A stretch of DNA of 64,000 bases from Microbacterium murale (GCF_014635185.1 NZ_BMCM01000005.1:1-64000); one strand, 5' to 3'. Shown: positions 26,413-40,138, numbered from the stretch's first letter. Made by a program: numbers and translations. Notes: a model not told the origin generated them from the letters alone.

Positions 26413-27566
26413 ACGTCACGGAGCGCGGCGATGCGCGCGACGGCCTCAGTCAGGATCTCGGGACCGGTGCCGAAGTTGAGGCGCACGTGACCTGCGCCTT
26501 CCGCGCCGAAAGCGTGCCCGTAGTGCAGTGCGACCTTGGCCTCCCTGAGGATCCGCCTGGCCGGGTTCTCACCCCAGCCGAGATCGGTCAAGTCGATCCA
26601 CGCGAGGTATCCTGCGTCCGGAATCCGGTAACGAGCGTCGGGGACATGCTCGGAGAGGAGAGTCGCGAGCAGGCGCCGGTTCTCGTCGAGAGTCGCGAGC
26701 AGCCCGTCGAGCCACTCGTCGCTCTCCGCGCTGAATGCGGCGACGGCGGCGAGAAGACCGAACTGGCCGGTGCGCCACTCCACCTCGATCGGCAGGGAGC
26801 GCAGGACCCGCGTCGGATCATCGGATGCTGTGACGATCAGCGCGCACTTGAGGCCGGCGAGGTTGAACGCCTTGCTCGCGCTCACGACGGCGTAGCCGAC
26901 CTCGCGCGCGACGTCCGACACCGCGAGGAAAGGCGTGAACCCGGCATCCGGCTGCGCCAGCGGCGCATGGATCTCGTCGGAGACGACCGCCGCGCCGTGA
27001 ACAGCGGCGAGTTCCGCAAGCGCCGTGAGCGAGGCGGCGGAATGCACGGTGCCCGTGGGATTGTGCGGGCTGCAGAGCAGGATCGCGCGTGCGCCGCCCT
27101 CCAACGCACTGCGGACGCCGTCGAGGTCGATCTCCCAGGCCGTTGCGGTGTCGCGGAGCGGCACCCGCTCGACGATCGCCCCGGCCTCTTCGACCAGGTC
27201 GTAGAACGGCGGGTAGACCGGCGGCATCACGATCACACGGTCGCCTGGTGCAGTGACGCGACGCAGGATCTCGACGATGCCCATGCTGACATCAGCGGTG
27301 GAACGCATGCGTGCAGGATCCGGCGTCCAGCCGAACCGACGCCGTGCGAACTCCGAATAGGCGGCGGCGAGCGGCGTGCGCGAGGCCACATACCCCGTGT
27401 CTCCCGCCGCCACCGCCTGCTCCAGCGCCCGGGTGATCCCGGGCGCTAGAGGGAAATCGGTCTCGGCGACGAACAACGGCAGCACATCGGCCGGATACTC
27501 CCGCCACTTCTCGCTGGTGCGCTCACGGAGCTGCTTCAGCGGAAGCGCACGGACGATCGTGCTCAC
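26409..27566 (-). CDS. MalY/PatB-type PLP-dependent aminotransferase (probable cystathionine beta-lyase)
   Basis: Fold-type I aminotransferase, ~385 residues. PLPLFVAETDFPLAP-like N-terminus (residues ~25-40), MPPVYPPFYDLVE, SPHNPTGTVH, VVSDEIHAPL and the PLP lysine in SASKAFNLAGLK match the MalY/PatB C-S lyase group, which cleaves cystathionine or related thioethers. I take GTG 27566 as start; GTG 27596 would extend 10 residues and overlap the preceding gene's stop. It directly follows the SUF operon genes, where actinobacteria often have sufS and sufU instead, so a sulfur-metabolism role is attractive but unproven. Confidence 0.85.
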   Translation of the reverse strand: MSTIVRALPLKQLRERTSEKWREYPADVLPLFVAETDFPLAPGITRALEQAVAAGDTGYVASRTPLAAAYSEFARRRFGWTPDPARMRSTADVSMGIVEILRRVTAPGDRVIVMPPVYPPFYDLVEEAGAIVERVPLRDTATAWEIDLDGVRSALEGGARAILLCSPHNPTGTVHSAASLTALAELAAVHGAAVVSDEIHAPLAQPDAGFTPFLAVSDVAREVGYAVVSASKAFNLAGLKCALIVTASDDPTRVLRSLPIEVEWRTGQFGLLAAVAAFSAESDEWLDGLLATLDENRRLLATLLSEHVPDARYRIPDAGYLAWIDLTDLGWGENPARRILREAKVALHYGHAFGAEGAGHVRLNFGTGPEILTEAVARIAALRDV

Positions 27567-27573
27567 GGCGGTG

Positions 27574-27903
27574 CTAGATGGCGAAGCCGAGGGCACGCAT
27601 CATGTCGCGCCCGTCATCCGTGATCTTCTCCGGGCCCCACGGCGGCATCCACACCCAGTTGATGCGGAAGCGGTCGACCACAGCATCCAGTGCCTGAGCC
27701 GTCTGCTCCTCGAGCACATCGGTGAGCGGGCAGCCGGCGCTCGTCAGTGTCATGTGGATCACTAGGGCGTCGTTCTCGTCGTCCCAGGCGAGATCGTAGA
27801 TGAGTCCGAGGTCGACGACGTTGATCCCGAGCTCGGGATCCATCACGTCCTTGAGAGCCTCGGTGACCTCATCGAACTTCTCTGGGGCAAGAGTCGCGGT
27901 CAT
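27574..27903 (-). CDS. MIP18 family metal-sulfur cluster assembly factor (SufT-like)
   Basis: 109 residues. EVTEALKDVMDPELGINVVDLGLIYDL-type N-terminus (split here as VMDPELGINVVDLG near 20-33) and LTSAGCPLTDVLEEQ with the conserved Cys are hallmarks of the MIP18/DUF59 family. The tail VWMPPWGPEKITDDGRDMM is typical of the SufT subgroup. It assists Fe-S cluster maturation and transfer. It lies 9 bp after sufC and is certainly part of the SUF operon. Confidence 0.92.
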   Translation of the reverse strand: MTATLAPEKFDEVTEALKDVMDPELGINVVDLGLIYDLAWDDENDALVIHMTLTSAGCPLTDVLEEQTAQALDAVVDRFRINWVWMPPWGPEKITDDGRDMMRALGFAI

Positions 27904-27912
27904 GCGATCAGC

Positions 27913-28683
<771 letters not shown>

Positions 28684-29010
28684 TCAGACTTCCTTAGTTA
28701 CAGTCGGATCGATGAGCACGTCGTCGCCGTCGATCTGGACGACGTAGACCGGTACGGGCTCATATGCGGGGAGATTCTGGGGGATGCCGGTGCGCAGCGA
28801 GAATGCGGAGCCGTGAGCCCAGCATTCCAGCGTGTCGCCTTCGACGAAGCCTTCGGACAGCGATATCTCGCCGTGGGTGCAGGTGTCGCCGATGGCGTGC
28901 ACCTCCCCCGCTGAGTCGAGCACGACGGCCATCGGAACGCCATCGAGCTCCACCCGCAGCGGGGTGTCCTGCTCGAGTTCGCTCAGTCCGCAGGCGCGCT
29001 GTGCGCTCAT
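28684..29010 (-). CDS. Rieske-type [2Fe-2S] ferredoxin of the SUF operon
   Basis: 108 residues. The cluster ligands are visible as C-T-H in GDTCTHGEISL and C-W-A-H in LECWAHGSAF (CxH...CxxH), the non-heme-oxygenase ferredoxin type. Within actinobacterial SUF operons this ferredoxin is regularly inserted between sufD and sufC and may donate electrons for cluster assembly. Start ATG 29010 overlaps the sufD stop. Confidence 0.93.
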   Translation of the reverse strand: MSAQRACGLSELEQDTPLRVELDGVPMAVVLDSAGEVHAIGDTCTHGEISLSEGFVEGDTLECWAHGSAFSLRTGIPQNLPAYEPVPVYVVQIDGDDVLIDPTVTKEV

Positions 29011-30227
29011 GCGCTCACCGCCGCGAGTTCGGTTTCGATCGCGCTGAGCAGCTCCTCCTCGAGGGCAGGGATGCCGAGTCGCTGCACGACGTCGGTGAGG
29101 AAGCCCAGCACGACGAGGCGACGCGCCTCTTCTTCTGTGATTCCTCGTGCCTGCAGGTAGAACAGCTGCTCATCGTCGAAACGACCCGTCGCACTGGCGT
29201 GTCCTGCACCGAGGATGTCGCCGGTCTCGATCTCCAGGTTCGGGATCGAGTCGGCGCGAGCACCCTCTGTGAGCACCAGGTTGCGGTTCGCCTCGTAGGA
29301 GTCGGTACCGGTGGCGTTCGCGCCGATCAGCACGTCGCCGATCCACACGCTGTGCGCGCTCTCACCCTGCAGCGCGCCCTTGTAGAGCACGTCGCCCTTG
29401 GTGTGCGCGCCCTTGTGGTGCAGGTAGACCTGGCTCTCCAGGTGCTGTCCGGCATCGGCGTACGAGAGTCCGTAGAGGTAGCCCTCCGACCCGTTGCCCG
29501 CGAGCTCCACGTTCGGATTGACCCTGACGAGCCCGCCGCCGAAGCTGATGACGAAGTGCTTGAGCACGGCGTCGTTGTCGACGCGGGCCTGGTGAGATGC
29601 CGCGTGCACGGCGTCGTCGTCCCACCGCTGCACCGACACGACTGTCAGTCGCGATCCGGCACGAGCGATGATCTCGACGTTCTGCGCGTACTGCGCCGAT
29701 CCACGGTGGCGGAGGATCACTGTGGCAGAGCTGTGCTCCAGCGCCTCGATGACGATGTGGCCGTCAGCGCGCTTATCGGCGCCGTGGCCGGTGATCGTGA
29801 AGAGAATCGGCTCTGCGACCTCTTCATCGCGCGGGATGCGCACGTGCAGTGCTTCGGCCGAACCTTGCCAGGCGACTGCCGAGACGACGTCCTCGGAGAG
29901 GAAGTGCTCGCCTCGAGGCGCGGTACCGATGGCGAGGGACTCGGCGACATACTGCTCGCCGGTCGTGATCTCGTAGTCGACGCCGTCGTTCTGCGCGGTG
30001 ACGGTGAACATCCCGGAGAGGCGGTCGACCGGCGTGTGCTTCCAATTGACCTCACGGCCGGTCGGAGCGCCGAAATCGGCGGGCTCGAATGAGCGCGGAC
30101 GCGCAGACCGGGTCTGCACCGGAACGAATCCGGCAGAGGCCACCTGGGCTGCGGGGTCGATGTGCGCGCCTGCCTGGGGCGCGTTCGTGTGCTGCGCCTC
30201 GCTGGGCGCTGTCGTCGAGGCCGCCAT
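29007..30227 (-). CDS. sufD: Fe-S cluster assembly protein SufD
   Basis: 406 residues with the long right-handed beta-helix core shared with SufB. Typical segments are LVLTEGARADSIPNLEIETG, GAGHASATGRFDDEQLFYLQ and ARGITEEEARRLVVLGFL, the last two being the conserved C-terminal block. SufD pairs with SufB and two SufC in the scaffold complex. ATG 30227 abuts the sufB stop at 30228. The N-terminal ~35 residues are variable. Confidence 0.95.
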   Translation of the reverse strand: MAASTTAPSEAQHTNAPQAGAHIDPAAQVASAGFVPVQTRSARPRSFEPADFGAPTGREVNWKHTPVDRLSGMFTVTAQNDGVDYEITTGEQYVAESLAIGTAPRGEHFLSEDVVSAVAWQGSAEALHVRIPRDEEVAEPILFTITGHGADKRADGHIVIEALEHSSATVILRHRGSAQYAQNVEIIARAGSRLTVVSVQRWDDDAVHAASHQARVDNDAVLKHFVISFGGGLVRVNPNVELAGNGSEGYLYGLSYADAGQHLESQVYLHHKGAHTKGDVLYKGALQGESAHSVWIGDVLIGANATGTDSYEANRNLVLTEGARADSIPNLEIETGDILGAGHASATGRFDDEQLFYLQARGITEEEARRLVVLGFLTDVVQRLGIPALEEELLSAIETELAAVSA

Positions 30228-31646
<1,419 letters not shown>

Positions 31647-31877
31647 CACACTCTCCTTGTCAGGCCTCAACGGTGTCATCCGCCCCGACACCTCATGGCC
31701 CGTTCGAGTCGACGGGTGTGGGTGCCGCTGGTGGGCCTCATCACGGACGCATTCTTCGCGCCTAAACTGTTGGTGATGCACCTCGCGCTTTCCGCGGGCA
31801 TCGCAACAATTCGATTCTACAGGTTCCCCCTGACAAACGGGCCGCGCCCGTACGCTCGGGCGCGGGCCGGAGGACAC

Positions 31878-32981
31878 ATGCCCGACACCGCAGCGCCCGC
31901 AGCCACTTCCCCATACGAAGGTCATAGGGGTCGTCGACCCTCCGCATTCGGGCAGCCGCTGCGAGTTCTGGCGTGGCTGTCGTTCATCGCCGAGGTGATC
32001 ATCATCGGCACAGGCGGCGCCGTGCGCCTGACCGGATCCGGTCTCGGCTGCTCGGAGTGGCCGCTGTGCACACCCGAATCGCTCGTGCCGATCTATGAGG
32101 TCCAGGGCATTCATGGACTCATCGAGTTCGGCAACCGCACGATGACCGGGGTCGTGGGCCTGCTCGCACTCGCCGTCCTGCTGCTGACGCTTCACGCGAT
32201 CGGCGGGCGGCGCCTGGTCATGCGGGCGGTGTGGTTCGCCGTGGGTGGTGTCGTCGCCGCTGTCGTCGCCTACCTCGTCACCGATCCGTTCGGCCTTCCC
32301 GCGTTCGGCTTCGCCTCCGGTGCCCTGCTGCTGGCCGTCCTCGTCGCGGCTGTGGATTCGCTGCGACTGACGACGCGGAGACGGGATCTCTCCGCGCTCG
32401 CGTGGATCGTCCTCGCCGGGGTCATGGCGCAAGCCGTCGTCGGGGGCCTTGCCGTGCTGAGCGACCTGAACCCGTTCATCGTCGGCTTCCACTACACGTC
32501 GTCGCTGCTGCTCGTTTGCGTCACGGCTGCCTACCTCGTCAGACTTCGCGAATCCGGGGCTCCGCGCGAGCGCGTCGTGCCGAAATGGTTCGCGATCGGA
32601 TCGCACGTCACCGGGCTCGCGCTGGCTGTGACCATCTTCTTCGGGGTGCTCACCACCGGATCGGGCCCGCACTCCGGCGACGCGAACGTCGTGCGCGACG
32701 GGTTCGACGCCACGATCCTCGCGCACGTGCACTCGTGGCCCGGCTACGTGCTCGCGGCATTGGTCGCTGTGCTGACGGTCGTCGCGTGGGTGCAGCGGCT
32801 CGCACCACGGCGCTGGTTCCTTGTTCTCGTCCTCGCGATCCTGGTGCAGGTCGGCGTCGGCATCTGGCAGGCCCGCGAAGGACTGCCCGAATTGCTCGTC
32901 GGCATCCACATGGTGCTCGCCTCGCTCTCTGCTGCGGCCTACACGGTGACCGTGCTGCACCTGAAGCGGCCGGTGGTGTGA
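31878..32981 (+). CDS. ctaA: Heme A synthase
   Basis: 367 residues and about eight membrane helices. [20 protein letters not shown] near residue 50 contains the conserved cysteine pair, and the heme-ligand histidines appear in [33 protein letters not shown] and GIHMVLASL. CtaA oxidises heme O to heme A for the aa3 cytochrome oxidase. ATG 31878 follows GGAGGACAC; the longer frame upstream is antisense to sufB. It is divergent from the SUF operon. Its partner heme O synthase lies at 34.2-35.1 kb. Confidence 0.95.
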   Translation: MPDTAAPAATSPYEGHRGRRPSAFGQPLRVLAWLSFIAEVIIIGTGGAVRLTGSGLGCSEWPLCTPESLVPIYEVQGIHGLIEFGNRTMTGVVGLLALAVLLLTLHAIGGRRLVMRAVWFAVGGVVAAVVAYLVTDPFGLPAFGFASGALLLAVLVAAVDSLRLTTRRRDLSALAWIVLAGVMAQAVVGGLAVLSDLNPFIVGFHYTSSLLLVCVTAAYLVRLRESGAPRERVVPKWFAIGSHVTGLALAVTIFFGVLTTGSGPHSGDANVVRDGFDATILAHVHSWPGYVLAALVAVLTVVAWVQRLAPRRWFLVLVLAILVQVGVGIWQAREGLPELLVGIHMVLASLSAAAYTVTVLHLKRPVV

Positions 32982-33652
32982 GCACGGACCCCGCGGCGCG
33001 TGCCGTCGTCTTCGACCTCGACGACACGCTGCTCGATCAGTCCTCGGCTGCAGATGCTGCCGTCATCGCCTGGGCGTCAGAGCTGGGGCTCGAGCATGTT
33101 GACGTCGCGGGCACCTGGTCCCGGATATCCAGCAGGCACTACACCCGCTATCAATCACGTGAGATCACGTTCGAAGATCAGAGACGCGAGCGCGTGCGAG
33201 AGTTCCTGGGGCGCAGCTTCACTGATGACGAGGCTTCCCGCACCTTCCGCGGCTACCTCGATCGCTACGAGTCCGGGTGGAGGTTGTTCCCAGACGCCAT
33301 TCCCGCTGCACGACGGGCGAGGGCTGCCGGCCGTCCGGTCGTCATCCTCACCAACGGAGATCGCACCCAACAGCTCAGGAAGCTGGACAGGTTCGCCTTG
33401 AGCGGCGAGATCGATGCGCTCGTCTGCTCCTCAGAACTGCCGTTCGGGAAACCGCATGCGTCCGCGTTCCTCGCCGCGACACGCGAGCTGGGGTTCTCAG
33501 AAGTCGATTCGCTCATGGTCGGCGACTCCGTCGCGAACGACTACCAGGGCGCGGTCGATTTCGGGATGCGGGCCATTCTCATCGACCGAGCGGGTGAGCA
33601 TCTCCATCGTGCGATCGCCTCAGTCGCGAGTCTCGACGACATCGCGTTCTGA
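32978..33652 (+). CDS. HAD family hydrolase
   Basis: 224 residues from GTG 32978, overlapping the ctaA stop (GTGA). Motif [13 protein letters not shown] has the nucleophile Asp and acid/base Asp; motif II is ILTNGD, motif III the Lys in [11 protein letters not shown], and motif [16 protein letters not shown] helical cap covers residues ~20-90. It is a phosphatase of the HAD-IA/YjjG-like group acting on small phosphates; the substrate is unknown. The overlap suggests co-expression with ctaA. Confidence 0.9.
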   Translation: MSTDPAARAVVFDLDDTLLDQSSAADAAVIAWASELGLEHVDVAGTWSRISSRHYTRYQSREITFEDQRRERVREFLGRSFTDDEASRTFRGYLDRYESGWRLFPDAIPAARRARAAGRPVVILTNGDRTQQLRKLDRFALSGEIDALVCSSELPFGKPHASAFLAATRELGFSEVDSLMVGDSVANDYQGAVDFGMRAILIDRAGEHLHRAIASVASLDDIAF

Positions 33653-33773
33653 GCCGAGCCGCCCTCCGAACCGACGACAGTTCGCCAGCTGACGCGGATG
33701 CCGTGGTACGCACACAGGCCGCACATAAGCGCTGCACAGCGCGCGCATCAGAGCGTCCGTGAGGCTCGTCCAC

Positions 33774-34229
33774 ATGAAGAAATCACTCACACGCAGCATC
33801 TCGTACTGGCTCCTGCTCGTCCTGTCCCTCGTATCCGCCGGAGTGGGCGCCTGGCTGATCTCCGACAACGCGAGCATCATGACGGCCAAGCTGCTCGACG
33901 GAACGGCGACCGGCGTCGAGGTCTACGTGGGCCAGCCGATGATCGTCGTCGGAGCCGTCCTGCTCGGAGCCGGCGTGATCGGAGTCCTTCTCACGCTCGC
34001 CCTCGCGGCAGCGAAGTCCCTCGTTCCCGCCGCGGCACCCGTCGTCGTGGAACCGATCGACTGGGCGGCGGATGCTGAAGACGTACCCGCGCCCGACGCT
34101 ACGACAGGTGCCGAGACCGAGACCGACACCGTCGCCTCAGACTCGGCGACCGATACGAACGCGGACGATGAGGATCAGAACGGCAGCAGCGGGTCGACGG
34201 CGACAGCGACGAATATCAGTGTCAGGTAG
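33774..34229 (+). CDS. Small two-helix membrane protein with acidic tail
   Basis: 151 residues from ATG 33774 ([14 protein letters not shown]). Two hydrophobic helices lie at about 11-33 and 56-85; the C-terminal 60 residues are acidic and rich in Asp, Thr and Ala ([20 protein letters not shown]), low complexity and presumably disordered. I recognise no family. The 3' end overlaps the convergent ctaB gene by 55 bp. Its position between ctaA and ctaB suggests, but does not prove, a link to the respiratory chain. An upstream ATG/GTG at 33759 is less likely. Confidence 0.6.
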   Translation: MKKSLTRSISYWLLLVLSLVSAGVGAWLISDNASIMTAKLLDGTATGVEVYVGQPMIVVGAVLLGAGVIGVLLTLALAAAKSLVPAAAPVVVEPIDWAADAEDVPAPDATTGAETETDTVASDSATDTNADDEDQNGSSGSTATATNISVR

Positions 34230-35080
34230 GTGATGGAGGCGTGGAACACCCGCATCGGACGCGGGTTCGTTCCACGCACCGCCTGCGAGTACAGCCGGTG
34301 CGACTCGTAGACGAACCAGCCGCCGAACACCAGAGCAGACACGGAGTACACCAACCCCATGTCGGCGACCGGAATCAGCAGCAGTGAGCACGCGAGCGTC
34401 GCCCAGGCGTAAAGAATGACCTGGAGGCCGACCTGCGATGCGTTGCGCGTGACACCCAGCATCGGAACATCGGCGCCCTCGTAGTCGTCGCGGTACTTCA
34501 TCGACAGCGGCCAGTAGTGCGCCGGCGTCCACAGGAAGACCAGCGCGAACAGAACGATCGCGGGCCAGGCGACGTCGCCTGTGACGGCCGACCAGCCGAT
34601 CACCACCGGGAAGCAGCCGGCGATGCCGCCCCAGATGATGTTCTGCTCGGTACGACGCTTCAGGATCATCGTGTAGATCACGACGTAGAAGAAGATCGCC
34701 GCGACCGACAGCGTCGCCGTCAGCCAGTTCGTGGTCGCCAGCAGCCAGATCGTGGATGCCGCGGCCAGAGTCCAGGAGAAGATCAGTGCCGCGCGCGGCG
34801 TGATCTCGCCGGTGACGAGCGGACGCTTCTCGGTGCGATGCATCTGCGCATCCATGTCGCGATCGAGGTACATGTTGAACGACGCCGCGGATCCGGCGCT
34901 CATCGAGCCGCCGATCACTGTGGCGAGAACGAGCCAGAGGTTCGGCATTCCCCCCTCGGCGAGGAACATGACCGGAACGGTGGATACGAGCAGAAGCTCG
35001 AGCACACGGGGCTTCGTCAGTGAGACATACGCCTTGATCGTCTGGCCGATCGGCCTTTTCACCGTCGTCGCCTCGGACAT
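34175..35080 (-). CDS. ctaB: Protoheme IX farnesyltransferase (heme O synthase)
   Basis: 301 residues, nine or so membrane helices. [19 protein letters not shown] near residue 95 is the first Asp-rich prenyl-diphosphate site, and [15 protein letters not shown] is the second. It attaches farnesyl to heme B, making heme O, the substrate of CtaA. ATG 35080 begins [20 protein letters not shown], typical for the family; a longer frame to 35161 is non-homologous. It is divergent from the tkt operon, with a 242-bp shared upstream region in which TAGACT (minus) is a possible -10. Confidence 0.95.
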   Translation of the reverse strand: MSEATTVKRPIGQTIKAYVSLTKPRVLELLLVSTVPVMFLAEGGMPNLWLVLATVIGGSMSAGSAASFNMYLDRDMDAQMHRTEKRPLVTGEITPRAALIFSWTLAAASTIWLLATTNWLTATLSVAAIFFYVVIYTMILKRRTEQNIIWGGIAGCFPVVIGWSAVTGDVAWPAIVLFALVFLWTPAHYWPLSMKYRDDYEGADVPMLGVTRNASQVGLQVILYAWATLACSLLLIPVADMGLVYSVSALVFGGWFVYESHRLYSQAVRGTNPRPMRVFHASITYLTLIFVAVAVDPLLPF

Positions 35081-35322
35081 AGTCGAGATATCGATCGCCT
35101 CCCAGCGCACACTCCGCCAACTGTTCCAGTCTAGTGCAGGCGCCGCACAGACCCTGCGCACAGCAGGGGTTGCACCTTGCGTGGCAAGAGAAGGAAATGA
35201 AGCATCGTGGATCGGGACACGACGCTATGCTGAAACCACTCGCGCGCCCGGCGCTGTGCTCCTGTCCGTGACGATGCGGAGGCGCAAGGAATTCGGGCGC
35301 CCTCGTAACCGTTGGAAAGGGC

Positions 35323-37425
35323 ATGACCTTGTCGGAATTGCAGTGGGAAGAGATTGACCGGCGCGCGGTGGACACCGCACGGATTCTGGCGGCGGATGCC
35401 GTCGAGAAGGTCGGCAACGGTCACCCTGGTACGGCGATGAGCCTCGCGCCCCTCGCCTACCTCCTCTACCAGCGCGTTCTGCGCCACGACCCGTCCGACA
35501 CCGATTGGCTGGGCCGCGACCGCTTCATCCTCTCCGCGGGCCACTCCTCGCTGACGCAGTACGTCCAGCTCTACCTGGGCGGCTTCGGTCTCGAGCTCAA
35601 CGACCTCAAGTCCCTGCGCACGTGGGGGTCGAAGACACCGGGTCACCCCGAGTACGGCCACACCAAGGGCGTGGAGATCACCACGGGTCCGCTCGGTCAG
35701 GGACTCGCGTCCGCCGTCGGCTTCGCGTACGCATCGCGCTACGAGCGCGGGCTGTTCGACCCGGAGGCCGCTGAGGGCAAGAGCCCGTTCGACCACTTCG
35801 TGTACGTGATCGCCGGCGACGGCGACCTGCAGGAGGGCATCACCAGTGAGGCCGGCTCGCTCGCCGGTCACCAGCAGCTGGGCAATCTCATCGCGTTCTA
35901 CGACTCCAACCAGATCTCGATCGAGGACGACACGAACGTCGCCTTCACCGAAGACGTCGCTGCACGCTACGAGGCGTACGGATGGCACGTGCAGACGGTC
36001 GACTGGAAGAAGACCGGCGAGTACGTGGAAGACGTCGCCGAGCTGTTCGCCGCGGTCGAGGCTGCGAAGGGCGAGACCGACAAGCCCTCTCTCATCGTTC
36101 TCAGGACGATCATCGGCTGGCCGTCGCCCGGCAAGCAGAACAGCGGCAAGATCCACGGTTCGGCGCTCGGCGCCGACGAGCTCGCCGCCACCAAGAAGGT
36201 GCTCGGCTTCGACCCTGAGCAGACTTTCGTCGTCGCGGACGAGGTGATCGCGCACACCCGCGCGCTCGCCGACCGTGCCGCTGAGGTGCGCGCCGCCTGG
36301 CAGGAGTCGTTCGACGCCTGGGCCGCCGCGAATCCCGAGCGCAAGGCGCTGCTCGACCGCGTCGAGGCGCACGAACTGCCCTCCGACATCTCGTCGGCGC
36401 TTCCCGCCTTCGAATCGGGTAAGGACGTCTCCACCCGCGCAGCGTCCGGCCAGGTCATCAACGCCCTCGCTGCAGAGCTCCCCGAGCTGTGGGGCGGTTC
36501 GGCCGACCTCGCCGAGTCGAACCTCACGACCATCAAGGACGCCGCATCGTTCATCCCTTCCGAGTGGTCGACGCACGAATGGTCGGGCAACCCGTACGGA
36601 CGGGTGCTGCACTTCGGCATCCGCGAGCACGCGATGGCCGCCATCATCAACGGCATCGTGCTGCACGGCCCGACCCGCGCCTTCGGCGGAACGTTCCTGA
36701 TCTTCAGCGACTACATGCGCCCGTCCGTCCGCCTGGCTGCGCTGATGAACATCCCCAGCCTCTTCGTCTGGACGCACGACTCCGTCGCACTCGGCGAAGA
36801 CGGCCCGACGCACCAGCCGATCGAGCAGCTCGCGACACTGCGTGCCATCCCGAACTTCACGGTTGTGCGCCCCGCGGACGCGAACGAGACCTCGGTCGTC
36901 TGGCTCGAGCTGCTCCGCCGCCACGCTGGACCGGCAGGCCTCGCTCTCACCCGCCAGAACATCCCCGTGTTCGCACGCGGGGAGGGCGCAGCATCCGGCG
37001 ACACCTTCGCCTCAGCCGACAACGCGACCAAGGGCGCCTACGTGCTCGCGGAAGCACCGAACGGCACGCCAGACGTCATCCTCATCGCCACGGGCTCCGA
37101 GGTGCAGTTGGCCGTCGCCGCTCGCGAGACGCTGGCCGCCGACGGTATCAACGCCCGTGTCGTCTCGGCTCCGTCTCTGGAGTGGTTCGACGAGCAGGAT
37201 GCCGCGTACCGCGAGTCCGTGCTCCCGGCAGCCGTCACCGCGCGCGTGTCCGTCGAGGCGGGCTCCGCGCTCACCTGGCGCGGCATCGTCGGCGACAAGG
37301 GACGCTCCGTCGCGATCGATCACTTCGGCGCATCCGCCGACTACAAGACCCTGTTCCAGGAATTCGGCATCACCGCCGAGGCCGTCGTCGAGGCGGCGCG
37401 CGCAACTGTCAAGGAGAACGCATGA
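35323..37425 (+). CDS. tkt: Transketolase
   Basis: 700 residues. Thiamine-diphosphate enzyme of the non-oxidative pentose phosphate pathway. [20 protein letters not shown] near residue 25, the ThDP motif [20 protein letters not shown] near 165 (GDG...N) and the pyrimidine domain with [11 protein letters not shown] and [15 protein letters not shown] are intact. The C-terminal domain begins near 570. It heads a six-gene operon tkt-tal-pgi-zwf-opcA-pgl in which most neighbours overlap by 4 bp. GTTGGAAAGGGC lies before the ATG. Confidence 0.97.
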   Translation: MTLSELQWEEIDRRAVDTARILAADAVEKVGNGHPGTAMSLAPLAYLLYQRVLRHDPSDTDWLGRDRFILSAGHSSLTQYVQLYLGGFGLELNDLKSLRTWGSKTPGHPEYGHTKGVEITTGPLGQGLASAVGFAYASRYERGLFDPEAAEGKSPFDHFVYVIAGDGDLQEGITSEAGSLAGHQQLGNLIAFYDSNQISIEDDTNVAFTEDVAARYEAYGWHVQTVDWKKTGEYVEDVAELFAAVEAAKGETDKPSLIVLRTIIGWPSPGKQNSGKIHGSALGADELAATKKVLGFDPEQTFVVADEVIAHTRALADRAAEVRAAWQESFDAWAAANPERKALLDRVEAHELPSDISSALPAFESGKDVSTRAASGQVINALAAELPELWGGSADLAESNLTTIKDAASFIPSEWSTHEWSGNPYGRVLHFGIREHAMAAIINGIVLHGPTRAFGGTFLIFSDYMRPSVRLAALMNIPSLFVWTHDSVALGEDGPTHQPIEQLATLRAIPNFTVVRPADANETSVVWLELLRRHAGPAGLALTRQNIPVFARGEGAASGDTFASADNATKGAYVLAEAPNGTPDVILIATGSEVQLAVAARETLAADGINARVVSAPSLEWFDEQDAAYRESVLPAAVTARVSVEAGSALTWRGIVGDKGRSVAIDHFGASADYKTLFQEFGITAEAVVEAARATVKENA

Positions 37426-38534
37426 GCACCCCCACCGCAGACCTCGCAGCCGCAGGCGTCAGCATCTGGCTGGATGACCTCTCCCGCACCCGCATCAACT
37501 CCGGCAACCTCGCCGAGCTGATCGAGTCGCGAAACGTCGTGGGGGTCACGACGAACCCGACGATCTTCGCCGGTGCCATCACCAACCCGGATGACACGTC
37601 GTACGACGCGCAGGTCACCGAGCTCGCCGCTTCGGGCGCGACTGCCGAGGAGGCCGTGTTCGCGGCCACCACCCAGGACGTCGGTGCAGCCCTGGACGTC
37701 TTCCGTCCCGTGTGGGAGAAGTCCGGACACGTCGACGGACGAGTCTCGATCGAGGTCTCCCCCGACCTCGCCCACGACACAGAAGGAACGGTCGCGCAGG
37801 CGAAGCAGCTGTGGGCGGAGATCGATCGCCCGAACCTGCTCGTGAAGATCCCCGCGACCAAGGCGGGCCTTCCCGCGATCGCGCAGGCGATCGGCGCGGG
37901 CATCAGCATCAACGTCACCCTGATCTTCAGCCTGGAGCGCTACGCCGAGGTCATCGAGGCGTACCTGACCGGGCTCGAGACGGCGAAGGCCGCAGGCATC
38001 GATCTGTCGACGATCGAGTCGGTGGCGTCGTTCTTCGTCTCGCGCGTCGACACCGAGACCGACAAGCGCCTGGTCGCGATCGGCACCGATGAGGCGCTCG
38101 CGCTCAAGAGCAAAGCCGGCCTCGCGAACGCTCGTCTCGCGTACGAACTGTTCGAGAAGACCTTCGCGGGCGACCGCGCCAAGGCGCTTCTGGATGCCGG
38201 CGCAAACCTGCAGCGTCCGCTGTGGGCCTCGACGGGCGTCAAGGACCCGGCTCTTCCCGACACGCTGTACGTGACAGAACTCGTCGCGAACGGCGTCGTC
38301 AACACGATGCCGGAGAAGACGCTCGAGGCGACCTTCGACCACGGCGTCATCGCGGGCGACACGATCACCGGCGGCTACGACGAGGCACGCGAGGTCTTCG
38401 CCGGACTCGAGAAGGTCGGCGTCGACTTCGCCGATGTCACCCAGGTGCTCGAGGACGAGGGCGTCGCGAAGTTCATCGACTCCTGGCATGACCTGCTCAC
38501 CCAGGTCGCCGAGGGGCTCGAGGCCCAGCGATGA
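37422..38534 (+). CDS. tal: Transaldolase
   Basis: 370 residues from ATG 37422, overlapping the tkt stop (ATGA) after [26 protein letters not shown] near residue 44 and the Schiff-base lysine in [16 protein letters not shown] mark a class typical of actinobacteria (tal in tkt operons). It exchanges dihydroxyacetone units between sugar phosphates. The stop overlaps the pgi start. Confidence 0.96.
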   Translation: MSTPTADLAAAGVSIWLDDLSRTRINSGNLAELIESRNVVGVTTNPTIFAGAITNPDDTSYDAQVTELAASGATAEEAVFAATTQDVGAALDVFRPVWEKSGHVDGRVSIEVSPDLAHDTEGTVAQAKQLWAEIDRPNLLVKIPATKAGLPAIAQAIGAGISINVTLIFSLERYAEVIEAYLTGLETAKAAGIDLSTIESVASFFVSRVDTETDKRLVAIGTDEALALKSKAGLANARLAYELFEKTFAGDRAKALLDAGANLQRPLWASTGVKDPALPDTLYVTELVANGVVNTMPEKTLEATFDHGVIAGDTITGGYDEAREVFAGLEKVGVDFADVTQVLEDEGVAKFIDSWHDLLTQVAEGLEAQR

Positions 38535-40138
38535 CGTTCTCGATCCACGCGTCGGGCGCGGCGAAGACGGCGATCGACGAGGTCGTCCCGCAGCTTGTCG
38601 GCGACCTCATCGCATCCCGCATCACCGGGTTCGACTCGACGCTCTGGGGCGAAGCCGCCGAAGAAGAGGCAGCCAAGCGTCTCGGCTGGGTCGAGGCCGT
38701 GTCGGTATCGCGTCCTCTGGTTCCGGAGATCGTCGCGCTCCGCGATGAGCTGCATTCCAAGGGTGTCACTCGCGTGGTCCTCGCCGGCATGGGCGGCTCG
38801 TCGCTCGCACCGGAGGTGATCACGCAGACCGCAGGGGTCGCGCTCACGATCCTCGACTCGACGGCGCCCGGCCAGGTGCTGGCCGCGCTGGACGAGGGTC
38901 TCGAGCAGACCGCCCTCGTCGTGTCGTCGAAGTCGGGCTCCACCGTCGAGACCGACTCGCAGCGCCGCACGTTCGAAGCGGCGTTCCGCGACCTCGGCAT
39001 CGATCCCGTCGAGCGGATCATCGTCGTCACCGACCCCGGTTCGCCGCTGGACACATCCGCCCGCGAGGCCGGGTACCGGGTGTTCAACGCCGACCCGAAC
39101 GTGGGCGGCCGCTATTCGGCGCTCACTGCCTTCGGCCTGGTGCCCTCCGGGCTCGCCGGTGCCGACATCTCCGAACTGCTCGACGAGGCCGAGGCGACGC
39201 TGCTGCAGGTCGCCGTCGATGCGGCCGACAACCCGGCACTGCGCCTCGGCGCAGCCATCGCCGGCACGAGCCCGCGGCGCGACAAGCTGGGCCTGATCAC
39301 CGACGGAACGCACATCAACGGCCTGCCGGACTGGATCGAGCAGCTCATCGCCGAGTCGACGGGCAAGGACGGCACCGGCATCCTGCCCGTCGTCCTGCTG
39401 CCGGTCTCGCCCGAGCTGGACGATGTCCCCGCCGACCTGCAGATCGTGCGCCTCGTCGATGACGCGAACGAGTTCCACCTGCGCGAGCGCCACGAGGGCG
39501 AGATCCTCGTGAGCGGATCGCTCGGCGCGAACCTGATCGTCTGGGAGTATGCGACCGCGATCGCCGGCTACCTGCTGGGCATCGATCCGTTCAACCAGCC
39601 CGACGTCGAGTCCGCCAAGGTCGCCACCCGCGGCCTGCTGGACGCACGACCGGAGCCGACGGCGCCTGCGTTCGTCGAGAGCGGCGTAGAGGTCCGCGTG
39701 TCCGATCCGGCACTTGCCGCTTCGGGCAATATCGAGGCGGTCCTGGACGCGTTGTGGGCGCAGTTGCCGGAAGACGGCTACGTGTCGATCCAGGCATACG
39801 TCAACCGTCTGGAGCTGCCGCAGCTGCAGGGCCTTCGCGAGCTGGTCGCCGCCGATTCCGGCCGTCCGACCACGTTCGGCTGGGGTCCTCGGTTCCTGCA
39901 CTCGACCGGCCAGTATCACAAGGGCGGACCCGCACAGGGTGTGTTCCTGCAGATCCTGGAACGCACAGACGTCGATCTCGAGATCCCCGAGCGCCCGTTC
40001 ACCTTCGGGCAGCTCATCCAGGCGCAGGCCGCCGGTGACGCCGGTGTGCTCGCCGAGCATGGTCGCCCCGTCGTCTCGCTGACGATCACAGAGGACTCGG
40101 CCGACGTGCTCGCCCTCTTCGAAGCCGCCCAGAAGTAG
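38531..40138 (+). CDS. pgi: Glucose-6-phosphate isomerase
   Basis: 535 residues. SIS-type isomerase; [12 protein letters not shown] near residue 92 and [17 protein letters not shown] near 134 bind the phosphate, and [18 protein letters not shown] near residue 455 carries the catalytic His/Lys region. This is the actinobacterial variant, shorter and divergent from the E. coli enzyme. Its inclusion links glycolysis and the pentose phosphate operon. ATG overlaps tal. Confidence 0.94.
   Translation: MTFSIHASGAAKTAIDEVVPQLVGDLIASRITGFDSTLWGEAAEEEAAKRLGWVEAVSVSRPLVPEIVALRDELHSKGVTRVVLAGMGGSSLAPEVITQTAGVALTILDSTAPGQVLAALDEGLEQTALVVSSKSGSTVETDSQRRTFEAAFRDLGIDPVERIIVVTDPGSPLDTSAREAGYRVFNADPNVGGRYSALTAFGLVPSGLAGADISELLDEAEATLLQVAVDAADNPALRLGAAIAGTSPRRDKLGLITDGTHINGLPDWIEQLIAESTGKDGTGILPVVLLPVSPELDDVPADLQIVRLVDDANEFHLRERHEGEILVSGSLGANLIVWEYATAIAGYLLGIDPFNQPDVESAKVATRGLLDARPEPTAPAFVESGVEVRVSDPALAASGNIEAVLDALWAQLPEDGYVSIQAYVNRLELPQLQGLRELVAADSGRPTTFGWGPRFLHSTGQYHKGGPAQGVFLQILERTDVDLEIPERPFTFGQLIQAQAAGDAGVLAEHGRPVVSLTITEDSADVLALFEAAQK

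Noticed and set aside
24749-26419. 556-codon frame overlapping the MFS gene on the same strand
   Set aside because: Arg/Gly/His-rich product without membrane helices, whereas the alternative frame gives a full MFS protein.
28764-30092. 442-codon open frame antisense to sufD and the Rieske gene
   Set aside because: Shadow of the SUF operon.
31647-31877. sufR repressor gene upstream of sufB
   Set aside because: The 231-bp gap holds no frame for a DtxR/ArsR-like regulator; ctaA follows directly on the other strand.
35131-36924. 597-codon open frame antisense to tkt
   Set aside because: Low-complexity antisense shadow; transketolase motifs are unambiguous on the other strand.
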